NCBI GenBank assembly: GCA_946406195.1
Contig: CAMJJT010000018.1
Span: 1-39,047 of the forward strand
Direction of reading: 5' to 3'
DNA length: 39,047 bases
Source of the DNA: an uncultured Bacteroidales bacterium
GTDB lineage: Bacteria; Bacteroidota; Bacteroidia; Bacteroidales; Paludibacteraceae
Positions 9,801 through 17,900 of the stretch are shown here, piece after piece. The notes under the pieces were generated by a model that was given only the letters and a program-made list of their open reading frames with translations, had not been told where the DNA came from and made no database searches. The position numbers and the translations under genes are program-made. Position 1 is the first letter of the stretch; each line of letters starts with the position of its first letter.

Positions 9801-11584
9801 GTAGAACAGCTGAACGTCAAGTGATAGAAATAGTCCGGATTCAGAATGACGAACCCGCCATTTCTCCGGACGACAATGGATAAATCGTTACTATTGTAGC
9901 TAATAGAACCATATAGCGTAAAGCCGTCTTTCGTAATGCGGGACAAGGAGCCTCCTTGACTTTCCGCCCATTCGGTAGCCGTCAGCGAGATGATGGCTTT
10001 CGCACGATACAACGGATGAACCGTCAAATCATGCATGATGCGACTGAAGTCAGTCACATCCCAACCGGCAAACTCCATACATTCGTCTTCATGAGCAGGA
10101 CCGGCGGGAATGTTTGTCAAACCTTCGCCGGACATGACGGTCTCACGGGCTATTTCTTGTCCGTTTTCGTCCAAGAACACCACCACACACGGCACCGGCA
10201 CTTGCTCATTGTAATCGCACGGGAAACCAATTTTCTGCAGTTCGATATTTTCGGATGCATTGGCAGGAAGAGTGATGGTCAGTGAATTGGTGGCTCCGTA
10301 CCAATAAACGTCATTACCGTCCTTGCGCAGCGTACCGGTATTGCATGTGAGAGCATCCGATGAACCGCTACTACAAATAAACTTCATGCCGTAGAACGTG
10401 TTTTCGCGGGTGATAGTCAGCTTGTCGCCCGGAGTGAGGTATAAGTTGGACCAATACCAATAAGGCTCGGTACGCGAAGAAGCGTACGTCGCAGTCATGG
10501 AATAATCATCATACGTGTAGGTGAAACTGGTTCGGGCGTTCCAGTTCCAGTCCGACAACTCCCATTCTGTGAAACTGAACATAGCATGTATGTCCATATT
10601 GCTATGCACGGCAGAGAAATCCTTGTCCCATCCGGCGAAGCACTCGTGCGTCATTGCCGGTGCGTTAGCACTACCGCCTACGGGCACTTGCTCTGTCTTC
10701 AGCAGCGCACCGTTCAGACCGTAGAAGTTGACCGTATAGGGAGAGCTATCCGTCGCATCGCTGATGATGGTGATGTCAAGAATATTGAGGTACGCATCCG
10801 TGATCTTTACTTGTGTAGAGCTCCCGATCCAAACATAGTCGTTTTGTCCCTGCGCATCACGTAAGATGATTTTCTTGATGCGGTAAGGAGCGGTGATTGT
10901 GATGCCGTGACCGGTATAGACCGTCAGCGCAAGACCTTGCCATTTATAGCTGGAAGTAAACTTCAATGTATAGTAAACATCACCTTTGCTCAGCGTGAGC
11001 TGCTTGCCCGCTTTGGAGTAACTGAGGTTTTCAAACTCATCATCTGCACTCATGAAATTTTCATCCGCTATCTCTTGCGGGGTAATGATGGTAGTATCAT
11101 TATAGGTACTTTCGTCCTCGACGAACGGCACTTCCGGTACTTCTGCTGTAATGGTGAACGAATCAAACAACGCAGTACCGCCGATAGTCACCGTAATCGT
11201 CTGCGCACTGCCTGTCCAGGTTACAACAGTGGTATTGGCTGACGCACTGCCTTCGCTCCAAGTAGAACCGGAAAGCGCATTCGCGTGACTGTTCTGCTTC
11301 ATCGTGAATGAAGCGGAAGTAATCACTTGCCCCTCAGCTACCGACACGGTCATCCTGTTGCCCGAACGGGTGACGATCGCGTTCTGAGACGTGTTCCATA
11401 CTACGGCGTTGCTGCCGGTTCCTTGTCCGAACTCCACCGTCACTCCGCCTTGTGAATAACCGGTAACAGCGGCTCCGTTGCTCAAGCTCTGTGCAGTGGC
11501 CCATTCAGCCGCGGTAAAGGTTACTTGTCCCTGCATCGCTACTGACATCAGCAGCACCAATGCAATAAATAAAAATTTTCTCAT
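3854..11584 (-). CDS. Giant exported FG-GAP/VCBS and InlB-repeat surface protein
   Basis: 2576 residues, beginning with a signal peptide (MRKFLFIALVLLMSVAMQGQ). Residues about 20-785 hold repeated beta-rich modules (TAAEWA..., TATEWAES...). From about residue 280 these alternate with four InlB/Listeria-Bacteroides-type repeats (V-x-F...G...FAGWD...). About seven FG-GAP/VCBS motifs such as DLNADGFIDL lie at 955-1320, and five more plus one degenerate copy at 1565-1845. These D-x-D/N-x-D-G loops typically bind calcium in beta-propellers. Fibronectin-III-like segments lie near 1350-1400 and 1940-1985, a PKD-like segment near 1475-1540 and a bacterial Ig-like domain near 2455-2520. The C-terminus KILRDGQIYILRQDG...YTLQGVRVR resembles those of two other exported proteins here. 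It is probably a cell-surface or secreted adhesin or glycan-binding scaffold. No catalytic domain was recognised. It has its own promoter at 11644-11675. Confidence 0.9.
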   Translation of the reverse strand: MRKFLFIALVLLMSVAMQGQVTFTAAEWATAQSLSNGAAVTGYSQGGVTVEFGQGTGSNAVVWNTSQNAIVTRSGNRMTVSVAEGQVITSASFTMKQNSHANALSGSTWSEGSASANTTVVTWTGSAQTITVTIGGTALFDSFTITAEVPEVPFVEDESTYNDTTIITPQEIADENFMSADDEFENLSYSKAGKQLTLSKGDVYYTLKFTSSYKWQGLALTVYTGHGITITAPYRIKKIILRDAQGQNDYVWIGSSTQVKITDAYLNILDITIISDATDSSPYTVNFYGLNGALLKTEQVPVGGSANAPAMTHECFAGWDKDFSAVHSNMDIHAMFSFTEWELSDWNWNARTSFTYTYDDYSMTATYASSRTEPYWYWSNLYLTPGDKLTITRENTFYGMKFICSSGSSDALTCNTGTLRKDGNDVYWYGATNSLTITLPANASENIELQKIGFPCDYNEQVPVPCVVVFLDENGQEIARETVMSGEGLTNIPAGPAHEDECMEFAGWDVTDFSRIMHDLTVHPLYRAKAIISLTATEWAESQGGSLSRITKDGFTLYGSISYNSNDLSIVVRRNGGFVILNPDYFYHLTFSCSTEAYATALASNKWSSGSVVQDGTDVIWTGETDSLSFIGSATHIVAITSLCQHFEVVFLGENDQPISTQPLTSGNAAIAPPAPVHSNECMQFAGWDHEFTHVYGNLTIRPIWNLLDDCTPEGYVRVTFMDLTGDTIETQFVLIGGSITAAPDAPAMKYHTFTGWDHALTNLTENTIIRPVYAYDTNSPDILTVVDYYNLKDTAQWRLEEDPIRAIKGMYHAKNNENVEDGRLTFELQWYDGNWLKTITVYDMLSLNGEPFISHLDITEGDTVIVFGTYVNEWVEYWNREGLKDGYVVWIGAKRAEEGYTNLNMPDAATLYDFSGNGLKQAVYNKDNMTMLTKDITNDFHPERMLGTAGGSPIFIEDVNHDGHADVGHSWSFNSLLSSGANYELVEGALFLPNFDANSDGRIDYMLPSSNDIMYQMADGSFRKEHMQIYSYDEFMAQFDETEWISTYSENVSTYSSGSSGLVANTGWSSGMNLSGACLARTPKRREAGKAPSIGYTVSAVTRALDLNADGFIDLVDEKNGFLYQNMGNSKWIQFNIGRIVQPADLNNDGFTDYIFPGTQLYVMIYQGNGQFDYRNIYSNAAVDDLLYCYDFDHDGDIDILATFSTKHNATNRAYTCFFLNDGQGNFARQTEQVYGTENLWFSACQDIDGDGYMDLLAFRGDINNTWRPEIAANTDIEIVWLQGNANKTFSNPQLLYTIASAEEGLSPEGLRINAEDLDNDGKAEIWVSGMNRGKTRLFTMADATVNAAPTAPAAPTLLYDNGYLTVSWGNGADAQTQTGDLTYALRIGTTAGGNEILAAHANADGTRRNFLDGNMGRNHTYTIDLRTYVPATLYVTVQAIDAQHVGSAWSEEATVEHTYLPAEFDLSRKSTPFNEAVEVHYTELPATYTHTWDWNGGTLNGNLLSFSTAGEKVITHTVTAPNGKAASYSVTLTVLPNGVSTEALSGDLSQYLLGGGWHELNAKAFSDFNQDGNLDVLKENVVYTGATPLAYTQAAGLWNTQLNGGFLWLDWNKNGSADLLLNYSTYLPHQDNAPDMSADVVTDSRLGYFYNGKYEGGYYYYTLQADLLNIGQLTVFKDESGNGLPCYFLVPNGDTYRELQVTTDGELDPLKNALQGCSTGNYGGRNVLLTDINRDGWMDIANVPYDSYNWAYSRMLLFENQGNGQFHQIEVPFSQPISQDDFSNVALVDLNGDGYIDIIATKFRYNDEANEGVYILWNNANTSFSAPEMLLTGETANRHFADINNDGYTDIAAHRQNKAAGNSVYGWYVWYMGPQGIVSHGFLNATESSDYNWYDVLPNRLFVDDQKYVPAVYDEYGYTISYARYEPVLREVESAATNVAPQAPAELRAVATTEGILIEWNDAADDHTPANKMRYNLSVKHAGQSGAGAYVISPQNGGNAQVAYLPAYPYLEANRILVSKDVLTAGNYEICVQAIDQRNLMSAFSNTLTLHFDRPAIEAPTTVCTDNQAPIVYMGGESGTPVWNFNGGMVVSGTALGTQYVQWSTPGMKTITLTMNGKTHSRMIYVDSNDANVTLPSTLVDGTEITIPLPANMDVVWYIDIDGSSHPVTPRGIDGRDRQLTISDGVLTLNTQKASVSPLTNFSNIYLTLELTNANGCTRTITQLVHIIACAEPVIKMVTTDASGHYVINWDNSIAEAFSQVVVLKETNVLDQFVEVGTANASIGSFTDRSSDASQKAERYAIRAMSDGGSMSAVSPIHQSVHMTINRGMNDMTWNLIWNQYSGADVVSYNILRGSSESSLTQIASVSAVNTSYTDVAVGAQPYYAIEFVLRSPSSAPAAAPARIVAANTSGRSNIVNSNAARTVTYAQSMSIQSANGLYETTEDKPMLLLYVEVMPTNTTYKNVIWSIVSGANLATIDPSSGLLTANNPNNGGTVTVKATAVDGSGVTATRQITIGRIDATNPTTDIEEIVVEDPLQESTGTTIAPCRKILRDGQIYILRQDGAIYTLQGVRVR

Positions 11585-11643
11585 ACGATTATAATGTGTT
11601 TTTTATGTGAGTCTTTGAACATCTTCACAATCTAATCCGGCTG

Positions 11644-11675
11644 CAAAGGTACGGCTTTTTTGCGAGATATGCAAA
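11644..11675 (-). promoter_or_regulatory. Promoter of the 2576-residue surface protein gene
   Basis: On the minus strand TTTG (11675-11672), 20 nt, TACCTTTG (11651-11644). The start of transcription is expected near 11638, leaving a leader of about 54 nt. It diverges from the promoter at 11691-11722. Confidence 0.85.
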
Positions 11676-11690
11676 TTTTTTCTTCATTTA

Positions 11691-11722
11691 TTTGGATATA
11701 TAGATTTTTTTTTGTAATTTTG
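11691..11722 (+). promoter_or_regulatory. Promoter of the cytidylate-kinase-like gene
   Basis: TTTG (11691-11694), 20 nt, TAATTTTG (11715-11722). The start is expected near 11728, so the GTG at 11734 would leave a leader of only about 6 nt. The ATG at 11743 is preferred. Confidence 0.82.
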
Positions 11723-11742
11723 CACGCAAAATTGTGAAACAT

Positions 11743-12309
11743 ATGGAAAAACGATTTGTTGTGACCATCGGTCGTGAGTTTGGAACCGGAGGAAGAAAGA
11801 TTGCTACGGAGTTGGCAGAATTATTAGACGTACAGTTGTATGACCGTCAAGTGTTGGAACCGATCCGCGAGGAGTATAACCTGACGCAGGAAGAGGTAGA
11901 TCAGATCAAGGCAGTAAAGCCGAGTTGGTGGTATGACAACGTGTCGCAAGACCTGTACGACGAGGAGGAGAAGATAGTGTTGGAGTTGGCTCAGAAAGGA
12001 TCGTGCGTCCTACTGGGTCGTACCGGTTTTCATATCTTCCGCGATGACGAGTGCGCTTTCAAGGTCTTTTTGATGGCAGAGAAGACGTTCCGTCGGGAGA
12101 AAGTAGCGAGACGGTTGAATATCAACGAAGGGAGTGCCGACCTGCTGATCGACGAGGTGGATCAGGCACGTGAGAACTTCACGAAGACCTTCAGCGGAAA
12201 GAGTCGCTACGATGCGCGCAACTATGACCTTGTGCTGAACGTGACCGGCTTGGAGCCGAAAGAGGTAGCGCGGTTCATTGCGGAGTGCGTGAAGACAAGA
12301 ATGAAATGA
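11743..12309 (+). CDS. Cytidylate kinase-like family protein
   Basis: 188 residues. P-loop NTPase related to cytidylate kinase (CMP + ATP to CDP + ADP). The P-loop region is IGREFGTGGRKIATELAELL near residues 9-28, followed by the family's YDRQVL segment. LLGRTGFHIF lies near residue 92 and an arginine-rich lid (RREKVARRLNI) near 116-128. The order and length match the Bacteroidota cytidylate-kinase-like family (about 190-200 residues) rather than canonical Cmk, so the substrate is uncertain. The start is set by the promoter. Its stop codon lies inside the 8-nt tandem repeat at 12305-12352. DUF3667 follows after about 100 nt. Confidence 0.82.
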   Translation: MEKRFVVTIGREFGTGGRKIATELAELLDVQLYDRQVLEPIREEYNLTQEEVDQIKAVKPSWWYDNVSQDLYDEEEKIVLELAQKGSCVLLGRTGFHIFRDDECAFKVFLMAEKTFRREKVARRLNINEGSADLLIDEVDQARENFTKTFSGKSRYDARNYDLVLNVTGLEPKEVARFIAECVKTRMK

Positions 12310-12352
12310 TGGAATGATGGAATGATGAAATGATGGAATGATGGAATGATGC
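12305..12352. repeat. Octamer tandem repeat AATGATGG x6
   Basis: Six consecutive 8-nt units, AATGATGG with one AATGATGA and a last AATGATGC. The array starts inside the last codons of the cytidylate-kinase-like gene and supplies its TGA stop. Its octamer reappears in reverse orientation at 24449-24463 inside the 3260-residue gene. Confidence 0.9.
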
Positions 12353-12370
12353 GATAGTATTGCTAATTGA

Positions 12371-12404
12371 TTAATGGTGATGAGCCGGAGGCTCTTAATG
12401 GTGA
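12371..12404. repeat. Dispersed hairpin repeat, copy 1 (TTAATGGTGA-hairpin-TTAATGGTGA)
   Basis: Two identical 10-nt direct repeats TTAATGGTGA (12371-12380 and 12395-12404) flank the 14-nt spacer TGAGCCGGAGGCTC. The spacer forms the hairpin GAGCC-GGA-GGCTC. The element ends 4 nt before the DUF3667 start codon. Related copies lie in reverse orientation at 22776-22803 and 24449-24506. Confidence 0.85.
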
Positions 12405-12408
12405 ACGA

Positions 12409-13188
12409 ATGAAAGTAAATCAATTCATAGCAACCCAATGGCAAGCATTCAGAGCTTGGCAGGAACATCCTATTTCGTATCGGATGGATGAGAGCGAGCA
12501 TGTGTGCAATAACTGCGGACATACTTTTCGTGGCAATTATTGTCCTGTTTGCTCTCAATCCGCGCGTCATGGTCGTATCGGTTGGATCACAACATGGCAG
12601 GGAATAGCACAGTTATGGGGCATTGAATCCCGTTCTGCCGTTTATACCTTGTGGCAGTTAATCTGGCGTCCCGGGTATCTGGTACGCGATTATATCAGCG
12701 GTAAGCGGCAAGTCAGTTATCCGCCGGTAAAACTGCTATTCATCTTAGCGGCGGTGGTTACGATAGTTCGCTTTTTCTTTCCTATCCCTGACGCAGCGCC
12801 TACTCAATTAGGGTTTGAGTATTTTGACTTGACCTCCGATTGGCTTAATAATCATCGTAACATCAGCGAATTACTCTCTGGTTGCATCTTCATCATACCC
12901 ACTTGGTTTCTTTTCCGCAAAGCTCCGCTTTATCCCAACCACACCATCCCGGAGGGATTTTACTTGCAGGTCTATTTGGCAATCCTGTCGTATATCTTTT
13001 ATACCCTGTTTACCGAGCTATACGGCATTGCCTTCGTGCTCACGTTATGCTATTATTTCATTGCCTATAAGCAACTGTTCGGTTTTGGTTATTGGGGAAC
13101 GTTTTGGAGGTTGGCAACCTGTGTTGTATTGAGTTTCTCGACCATTCTGATAATCGCCATGATGGGGATTTTAATTTCGACGAATTGA
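12409..13188 (+). CDS. DUF3667 family membrane protein with zinc ribbon
   Basis: 259 residues. The N-terminal zinc ribbon is CNNCGHTFRGNYCPVCSQS (residues about 36-54, CxxC-x8-CxxC). The DUF3667-typical block YTLWQLIWRPGYLVRDYISG follows near 81-100. About five hydrophobic segments come next, near 112-125, 154-168, 184-205, 207-222 and 233-255. The function is unknown. The family is widespread in Bacteroidota, often as stand-alone genes. The ATG at 12409 is preferred because the longer in-frame TTG start (12367) would put a repeat element in the protein. No consensus promoter is visible directly upstream, so it may be co-transcribed with the kinase-like gene across the repeats. Confidence 0.82.
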   Translation: MKVNQFIATQWQAFRAWQEHPISYRMDESEHVCNNCGHTFRGNYCPVCSQSARHGRIGWITTWQGIAQLWGIESRSAVYTLWQLIWRPGYLVRDYISGKRQVSYPPVKLLFILAAVVTIVRFFFPIPDAAPTQLGFEYFDLTSDWLNNHRNISELLSGCIFIIPTWFLFRKAPLYPNHTIPEGFYLQVYLAILSYIFYTLFTELYGIAFVLTLCYYFIAYKQLFGFGYWGTFWRLATCVVLSFSTILIIAMMGILISTN

Positions 13189-13236
13189 TTACTTTTCCCA
13201 CGTGGTCTTTGAGATAAGAAAAAAACAAACAAAACC

Positions 13237-13358
13237 CCTTTGAATGCTTTAGCGCTTTGCGCTTCGCGTACTTTGTGGCTAAAACCCACATGTGAGTAAA
13301 CTCCCAGATGGCTTTTATCCCCAAACTCCGCGACTCTTCGAGTAAAAGCCTTCAAAGG
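13237..13358. other. Possible structured RNA or degenerate repeat in the 13189-13611 gap
   Basis: An outer inverted repeat CCTTTGAA (13237-13244) / TTCAAAGG (13351-13358) is extended inward by GCTTTA/TAAAAGC with small bulges. It encloses about 106 nt with small internal hairpins: AGCGC-TTT-GCGCT, GTGG/CCAC and ACTC-TTC-GAGT. The flanks are AT-rich. It could be a structured RNA, a large terminator for DUF3667 or a decayed dispersed repeat. The rest of the gap (13359-13572) is AT-rich and I see nothing else in it. Confidence 0.4.
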
Positions 13359-13572
13359 AATTAAACATAAAAAACATTTTTATTTTTGGTCCAAAAAGTC
13401 CCAAAACATCCCCAAAAAAAGATCAAAAGGAAAAAAAATTTTTGGATAATTTTTGATAATTGATTAGTACTGATGCGATAATTATAAAAAAATATTAAAA
13501 ATATTTCATTTCAAATCAAAAAATCAAAGAACGCTTGTAATTAATTAAATATAAGTATTTTAACTAACATTA

Positions 13573-13587
13573 GCGATAATTTATCGC
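13573..13587. promoter_or_regulatory. 15-bp palindrome upstream of the surface-protein cluster
   Basis: GCGATAA-T-TTATCGC is a perfect 7-bp dyad ending 24 nt before the ATG at 13612. A partial copy (GCGATAATTAT) lies near 13475. No TTTG-N20-TAnnTTTG promoter is recognisable in this gap, so the cluster may depend on another sigma factor or an activator that binds here. Confidence 0.45.
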
Positions 13588-13611
13588 AACACTAATAATT
13601 ACTGATTAAAA

Positions 13612-14445
13612 ATGAACATTGAAAGAAAGATTACCTATTTATTATCCATACTTCTGTGGCTGCCTATCGGTACGATGTATGCCACCACGGCAGGCAAAGG
13701 TGTTTTCTCCGTCTCTGCAGAGAAGACCATCCGGTTTGCCACCTCGCCGGAGACGGATTTTGTACAATGGGCTACTGCCAACGCTTGGCGGGAGGACCAG
13801 AAGAACGCCGATGGCCATAACGGCTGGTATGTGCTCAACCATGACGAAGAGCACAACGCCGCTACGTATGAGACCAACTGGACGTCCGCCAAGACAGAAG
13901 ACTTCGCCTTTGTCAACCGGACGCTTCGCAAAGACAGCACTTACTATACCTTGTGCCTGCCGTTCGACGTGCCGGACATAGCGGACTCGCCGTTGGAAGG
14001 AGCAGAGGTGTTTGAGTTCAAGGGCGGTCGTGTCAGTGGTGCTCCTGGAAACGAGCGGATGAACCTCTTTCTGAGTCGTTTGAAGGGAAACAGGTTGACC
14101 CAAGGGGTGCCTTATCTCCTGCGATGGGCAAAGACCTCGCCTGGCCGGACGCTGCCCACACCGCTCTTCTTTGCGAACGTGGAGAACTGGGACACCGACA
14201 CGGTGACGGCGACCGATCCGGGCAACGAGACGATCAAGCTGCACGGCGTCTATCCCAAAGCACATATACCCGGATACATGACCGAAGAAGAAGCACATTA
14301 TAACTTCTTCTTGGGCGCTAATAACACCCTCTACTGGCCGGACGATTCGCAACCCTCCACGACCCCTCAGAAAATACTTCGGGACGGAGAGATCCTACTC
14401 GTCATCGATGGGCAACTATACGACCTGACGGGAAGGAGGAAGTAG
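13612..14445 (+). CDS. Exported protein with LCLPFDV-type domain and short C-terminal sorting-like motif
   Basis: 277 residues. The N-terminal signal is ITYLLSILLWLPIGTMYA (residues about 7-24). The middle contains YYTLCLPFDVPDIADSPLEG, then LFLSRLKGN, GVPYLLRW and NFFLGANNTLYWPDD. I have seen this arrangement as a repeated theme in Bacteroidales exported proteins but cannot give it a family name. The C-terminus QKILRDGEILLVIDGQLYDL plus TGRRK is close to the ends of both giant proteins here, which suggests the same export or anchoring route. It starts the cluster that continues with the lipoprotein 47 nt downstream and the 3260-residue protein. No enzyme motif is visible. Confidence 0.75.
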   Translation: MNIERKITYLLSILLWLPIGTMYATTAGKGVFSVSAEKTIRFATSPETDFVQWATANAWREDQKNADGHNGWYVLNHDEEHNAATYETNWTSAKTEDFAFVNRTLRKDSTYYTLCLPFDVPDIADSPLEGAEVFEFKGGRVSGAPGNERMNLFLSRLKGNRLTQGVPYLLRWAKTSPGRTLPTPLFFANVENWDTDTVTATDPGNETIKLHGVYPKAHIPGYMTEEEAHYNFFLGANNTLYWPDDSQPSTTPQKILRDGEILLVIDGQLYDLTGRRK

Positions 14446-14492
14446 TTACGGGACAGAGCCTGTCGTAGGACAATATATAATAATAAAAAAAT

Positions 14493-14972
14493 ATGAAGTT
14501 ACAGATGAAACAGTTTAGTCTAATGGTGCTGTGCGCCTTGTTGGTCTGCACGGCGGGATGCAAGAACGACAGTAATCCACCCGATCCGGTACCACAGCCG
14601 TCCACCCTTTACGGCAACATTGACCGCCCGTCATGGTGTCCGCCTGAGGGGCACGACATGACTTCGTCGATGACCGTACTCGTTCTTCCTGATCTGAGGA
14701 CAAGTTATCCCTCTCTGGCTGCCGATCATAAGATCGACAGCGAGGATATGTTCGGTGCTTTCGCCGGCAATCAATGTCTCGGCGTAGCCTCTATAGTGGA
14801 CAGTCTGTTCTACCTGTACATAGACAAAACGGAAGGAGCGGTCACTCTCCGCTACTGGTCCAAACAATACCGTAATCTCTTTGAACTCAAGGACGCATTT
14901 GTCTTCGTCAACGACGGTCATAAAGGCACCGTCAACGCACCCTATCTGCCTGCCTTGATACTCGCACAATAA
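14493..14972 (+). CDS. Small lipoprotein, single domain shared with the adjacent giant protein
   Basis: 159 residues. Lipoprotein signal MVLCALLVCTAGC with the lipid-bearing Cys at residue 23, followed by a polar linker rich in Asp and Pro. The rest is one domain: an FGAFAGNQCLGVASIVD segment, a beta strand FYLYIDKTEGAVTLRYWSKQ, then LFELKDAFVFVNDG. The same pattern (YALYRNECVGQAHISV... then VYITVLGE... then IHFQLWQASTGKTYDL) occurs at residues about 2800-2880 of the 3260-residue protein. It is probably anchored in the outer membrane and may accompany the neighbouring secreted protein. The ATG at 14505 is an alternative start that keeps the signal. A 5-bp hairpin, GACAG-AGC-CTGTC at 14452-14464, lies in the preceding gap. 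Confidence 0.72.
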   Translation: MKLQMKQFSLMVLCALLVCTAGCKNDSNPPDPVPQPSTLYGNIDRPSWCPPEGHDMTSSMTVLVLPDLRTSYPSLAADHKIDSEDMFGAFAGNQCLGVASIVDSLFYLYIDKTEGAVTLRYWSKQYRNLFELKDAFVFVNDGHKGTVNAPYLPALILAQ

Positions 14973-14993
14973 ATCACTCAATTCTTTTAGCAT

Positions 14994-17900
14994 ATGAAAC
15001 GATTGATCTCGATCGCCCTTTTGGCACTTTTGGTCGCTACGAGCGTCCACGCCAATGATTATCTGGAGCATTCCGAGCATTACACCGTCATGAACATGGG
15101 TAACGGCGTGTACCGGTTCTATATCCCTATCTGGGTGTATGGAACCGTCAACGACTATTACCTTGATTGCACGGAGGACCGGTCCGATGTGAACGATAGT
15201 TACATCTGGTACTCGCTCAAACCGAACCAGGAGCGGGGATCCGGGGATGTACACCGTATCGCGTCAATTGCTGCCGTAAGGGATGGCAAGAACAAAGCCA
15301 ACAACTACGAGTACGAAGGGGAAGGCTATATCTATGTCCATACCGGTAGCGTAGTGGTCCAGAGTGTTTGGAAGGGAGAGAAGAAGACGTTAGCCGCAGG
15401 CGACGACTCCTATTGGAAGAACCACCGCTCGATGTACCTCAAGCGCAAAGTGGATGATGACCATAGAAACATCACCTATTTCACCATCGACTGGTACGTG
15501 CCGCAAGAACTGGCAGGACAGGACTTCTACTGGGGCGTTAGTGCGCATATCTTCAAGTATTCCAGCGCGAAACCGAGGTTTCGCAAATGGTGGGCGTATG
15601 AGGACAAACTGAATGTGAGCCTCCCCCAGACGCCCGAGTTGCTCACGCCCTATCTCTATGCCCTCGACGAAGAAGGCACCACGGGCTACGGCAACGCAGC
15701 GATCCAATATACGGTCTTCCAGAACCCGGTGAGTTACCATACCTCGCTCGACGCAACGGAGACACCGATCGACGAGAAAGCCGGTATGATCATCGTGCCG
15801 ACGGCCGATACGGTACAGCGGCGTTTCTATGCCACCTTCCGCGTAGATATGGCGCAGGACTCCGCGGTGCAGCGCTATACCGTCAAATCCAATGAGGTCA
15901 ATATCCCTGCCTACCACCGAATCTACGATTTCAGGGCGGAAGAGATCTTAGATGAGCAGCAGAGCGTCACCGGCAATGTGCAGCTGAGCTGGGCGATCCG
16001 GTGTCCGGGAGCCGAAGACCTGGTGAATTACGATATGTTCGAAGTGGAGCGTGCTTTCAAGCCTAATTTCTCGGATGCTGTGACGATCGCTTATAAGAGT
16101 TTTAGTGCCGATTCAGGAACCTACACGATCACGGATAACCCGCTGGAGGCCATGCGTGCCTTGGACGATACCACGCTTTCCTATGATTCGCATGTAAGCG
16201 AAAGCGGTACCTTCACTGTCACGAACGCAAATGGAGATCAGGTAGAGTACGAAGCAACACTGTCGAGTAATGCGATCTACGAACCCGGTAGACCTGTGTA
16301 CTACCGTATCCGTCGTGCTACCTCGGCTATCTGGGGCTGGATAGAAGGTTTCTCGCAGAGTACGACTCTCAATAAGAACAACTACCTTGCACCGCTGGCT
16401 CCGACACAGGATCCTTATACTAAGGATGTGGACTACGAGACCAACCGCAAGGTGCATTTTAATGTAAAACTCAATAACGAAGCTATCCAACAGGAGCCGG
16501 AGGCAGAGACGCAATGTGTACTGCAGTCTTCGGTGAAGAACCTCCATCGGTTGGTGCCGATCACGCTCCATTTCACGGGTATAGACGGCGTCAATCCGGC
16601 TAACTACCGCTATAAGATCTTCTATCTCCCGCCGGAGGGAGCGCTGCAATCATCGTTCCTGCCCTTGGAGAACGGTACGATACAAGCTTACGCCGAGAGC
16701 GGCGGAATGGTGCAGATCAGCGTGATCGGCAAATACGAAAACATGAATGTCACGGTCTATGTCGTGGACCTGGTAGGTAAGTTCGAAGACAAAGCGGCGT
16801 ACGTAGCCAATGTGGAACTCTATCCTTCGGGAGACGGGCTTAATCTCTATGCCCATATCTCCGAAGATGAAGCGGCGATGCAGACGGCCATGTCCGATTT
16901 CTTGGCGGAGAACCCGATCCCCGATACAGCCAAGCATACGCTCTATACGCAGCTGGAGAGCAAGGTAGCGAAGATGAACGAGAGCAATGCCCGTTGTAAT
17001 TGGGATCGCAATGCGATCATCTACCTGCAGCGAATCCTGGTAGAGACGCGCGACACGATCGAGTTGCCTGTTCCGGCCGACAGCATCATTCGCCAGGCGG
17101 ACGGATCGTGGATGGCGCATATGACCGACGTAGCCGATCGGTCCTGCATGCATTATAAGTACGCCGTACGTATCGATCAGAGAGCGTCCGCGCTCAAGGT
17201 ACATCACCCGACGGATCTGCAACCGGTAGCTATTGACGGACCGGATCTGTATTACAACGAGGTGGCGGAGATAGACCGTTTCGAGGCTACGCAGGGCGAT
17301 GACCGCTACGGTGTCATCATCACTTGGGAACCTACACCGGGTAGCGTGGACGAGTATGAACTCTCCCGCCGCGAGCAGGGCAGCAACTCGATCTTCAAAC
17401 CCATCCTGCGCACCGAGGACCACGGCTATCGCGATAACGATGTAGCACCGGGTGTGACCTATGAGTACCGGATTGTGGCTTCCTATACCTGCCATGATTC
17501 CACCACCACCCATACCGCTACCACGACCGGTTTCCGCTCGCCATACGGCATGATCTCCGGACGTATCCATTACGCTGACGGCACGGGTTGTCCGGGCGTA
17601 GAAGTCAGTCTAACGAGTGAAGGAATGAACGAATTAAAGACCGTCACGGACGGCTCCGGACGGTATGTCTTCGACAGCTTGCTGTACGGTGAGGGTAAGA
17701 CCTACAGCATCATCCCGACGAGCACCTATGCCGAGTTCCGATTCAATAATACGACCACGCCTACGGCTTTAGTTACGCTGGATGCCGGCAACCCGGTAGC
17801 GGAGGCGATCGAGTTCGATAATATCTCCTCGGTTCGTTTGAGCGGACGTATGCTCTACAGCAAATCATCGATCCCGGTACGCGATGCGAACCTGCTGCTG

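Noticed and set aside
13189..13611. Insertion sequence remnant in the large gap
   Set aside because: No transposase fragment, target duplication or clear terminal inverted repeats. The inverted repeat at 13237-13358 is better described as a hairpin element of unknown type.
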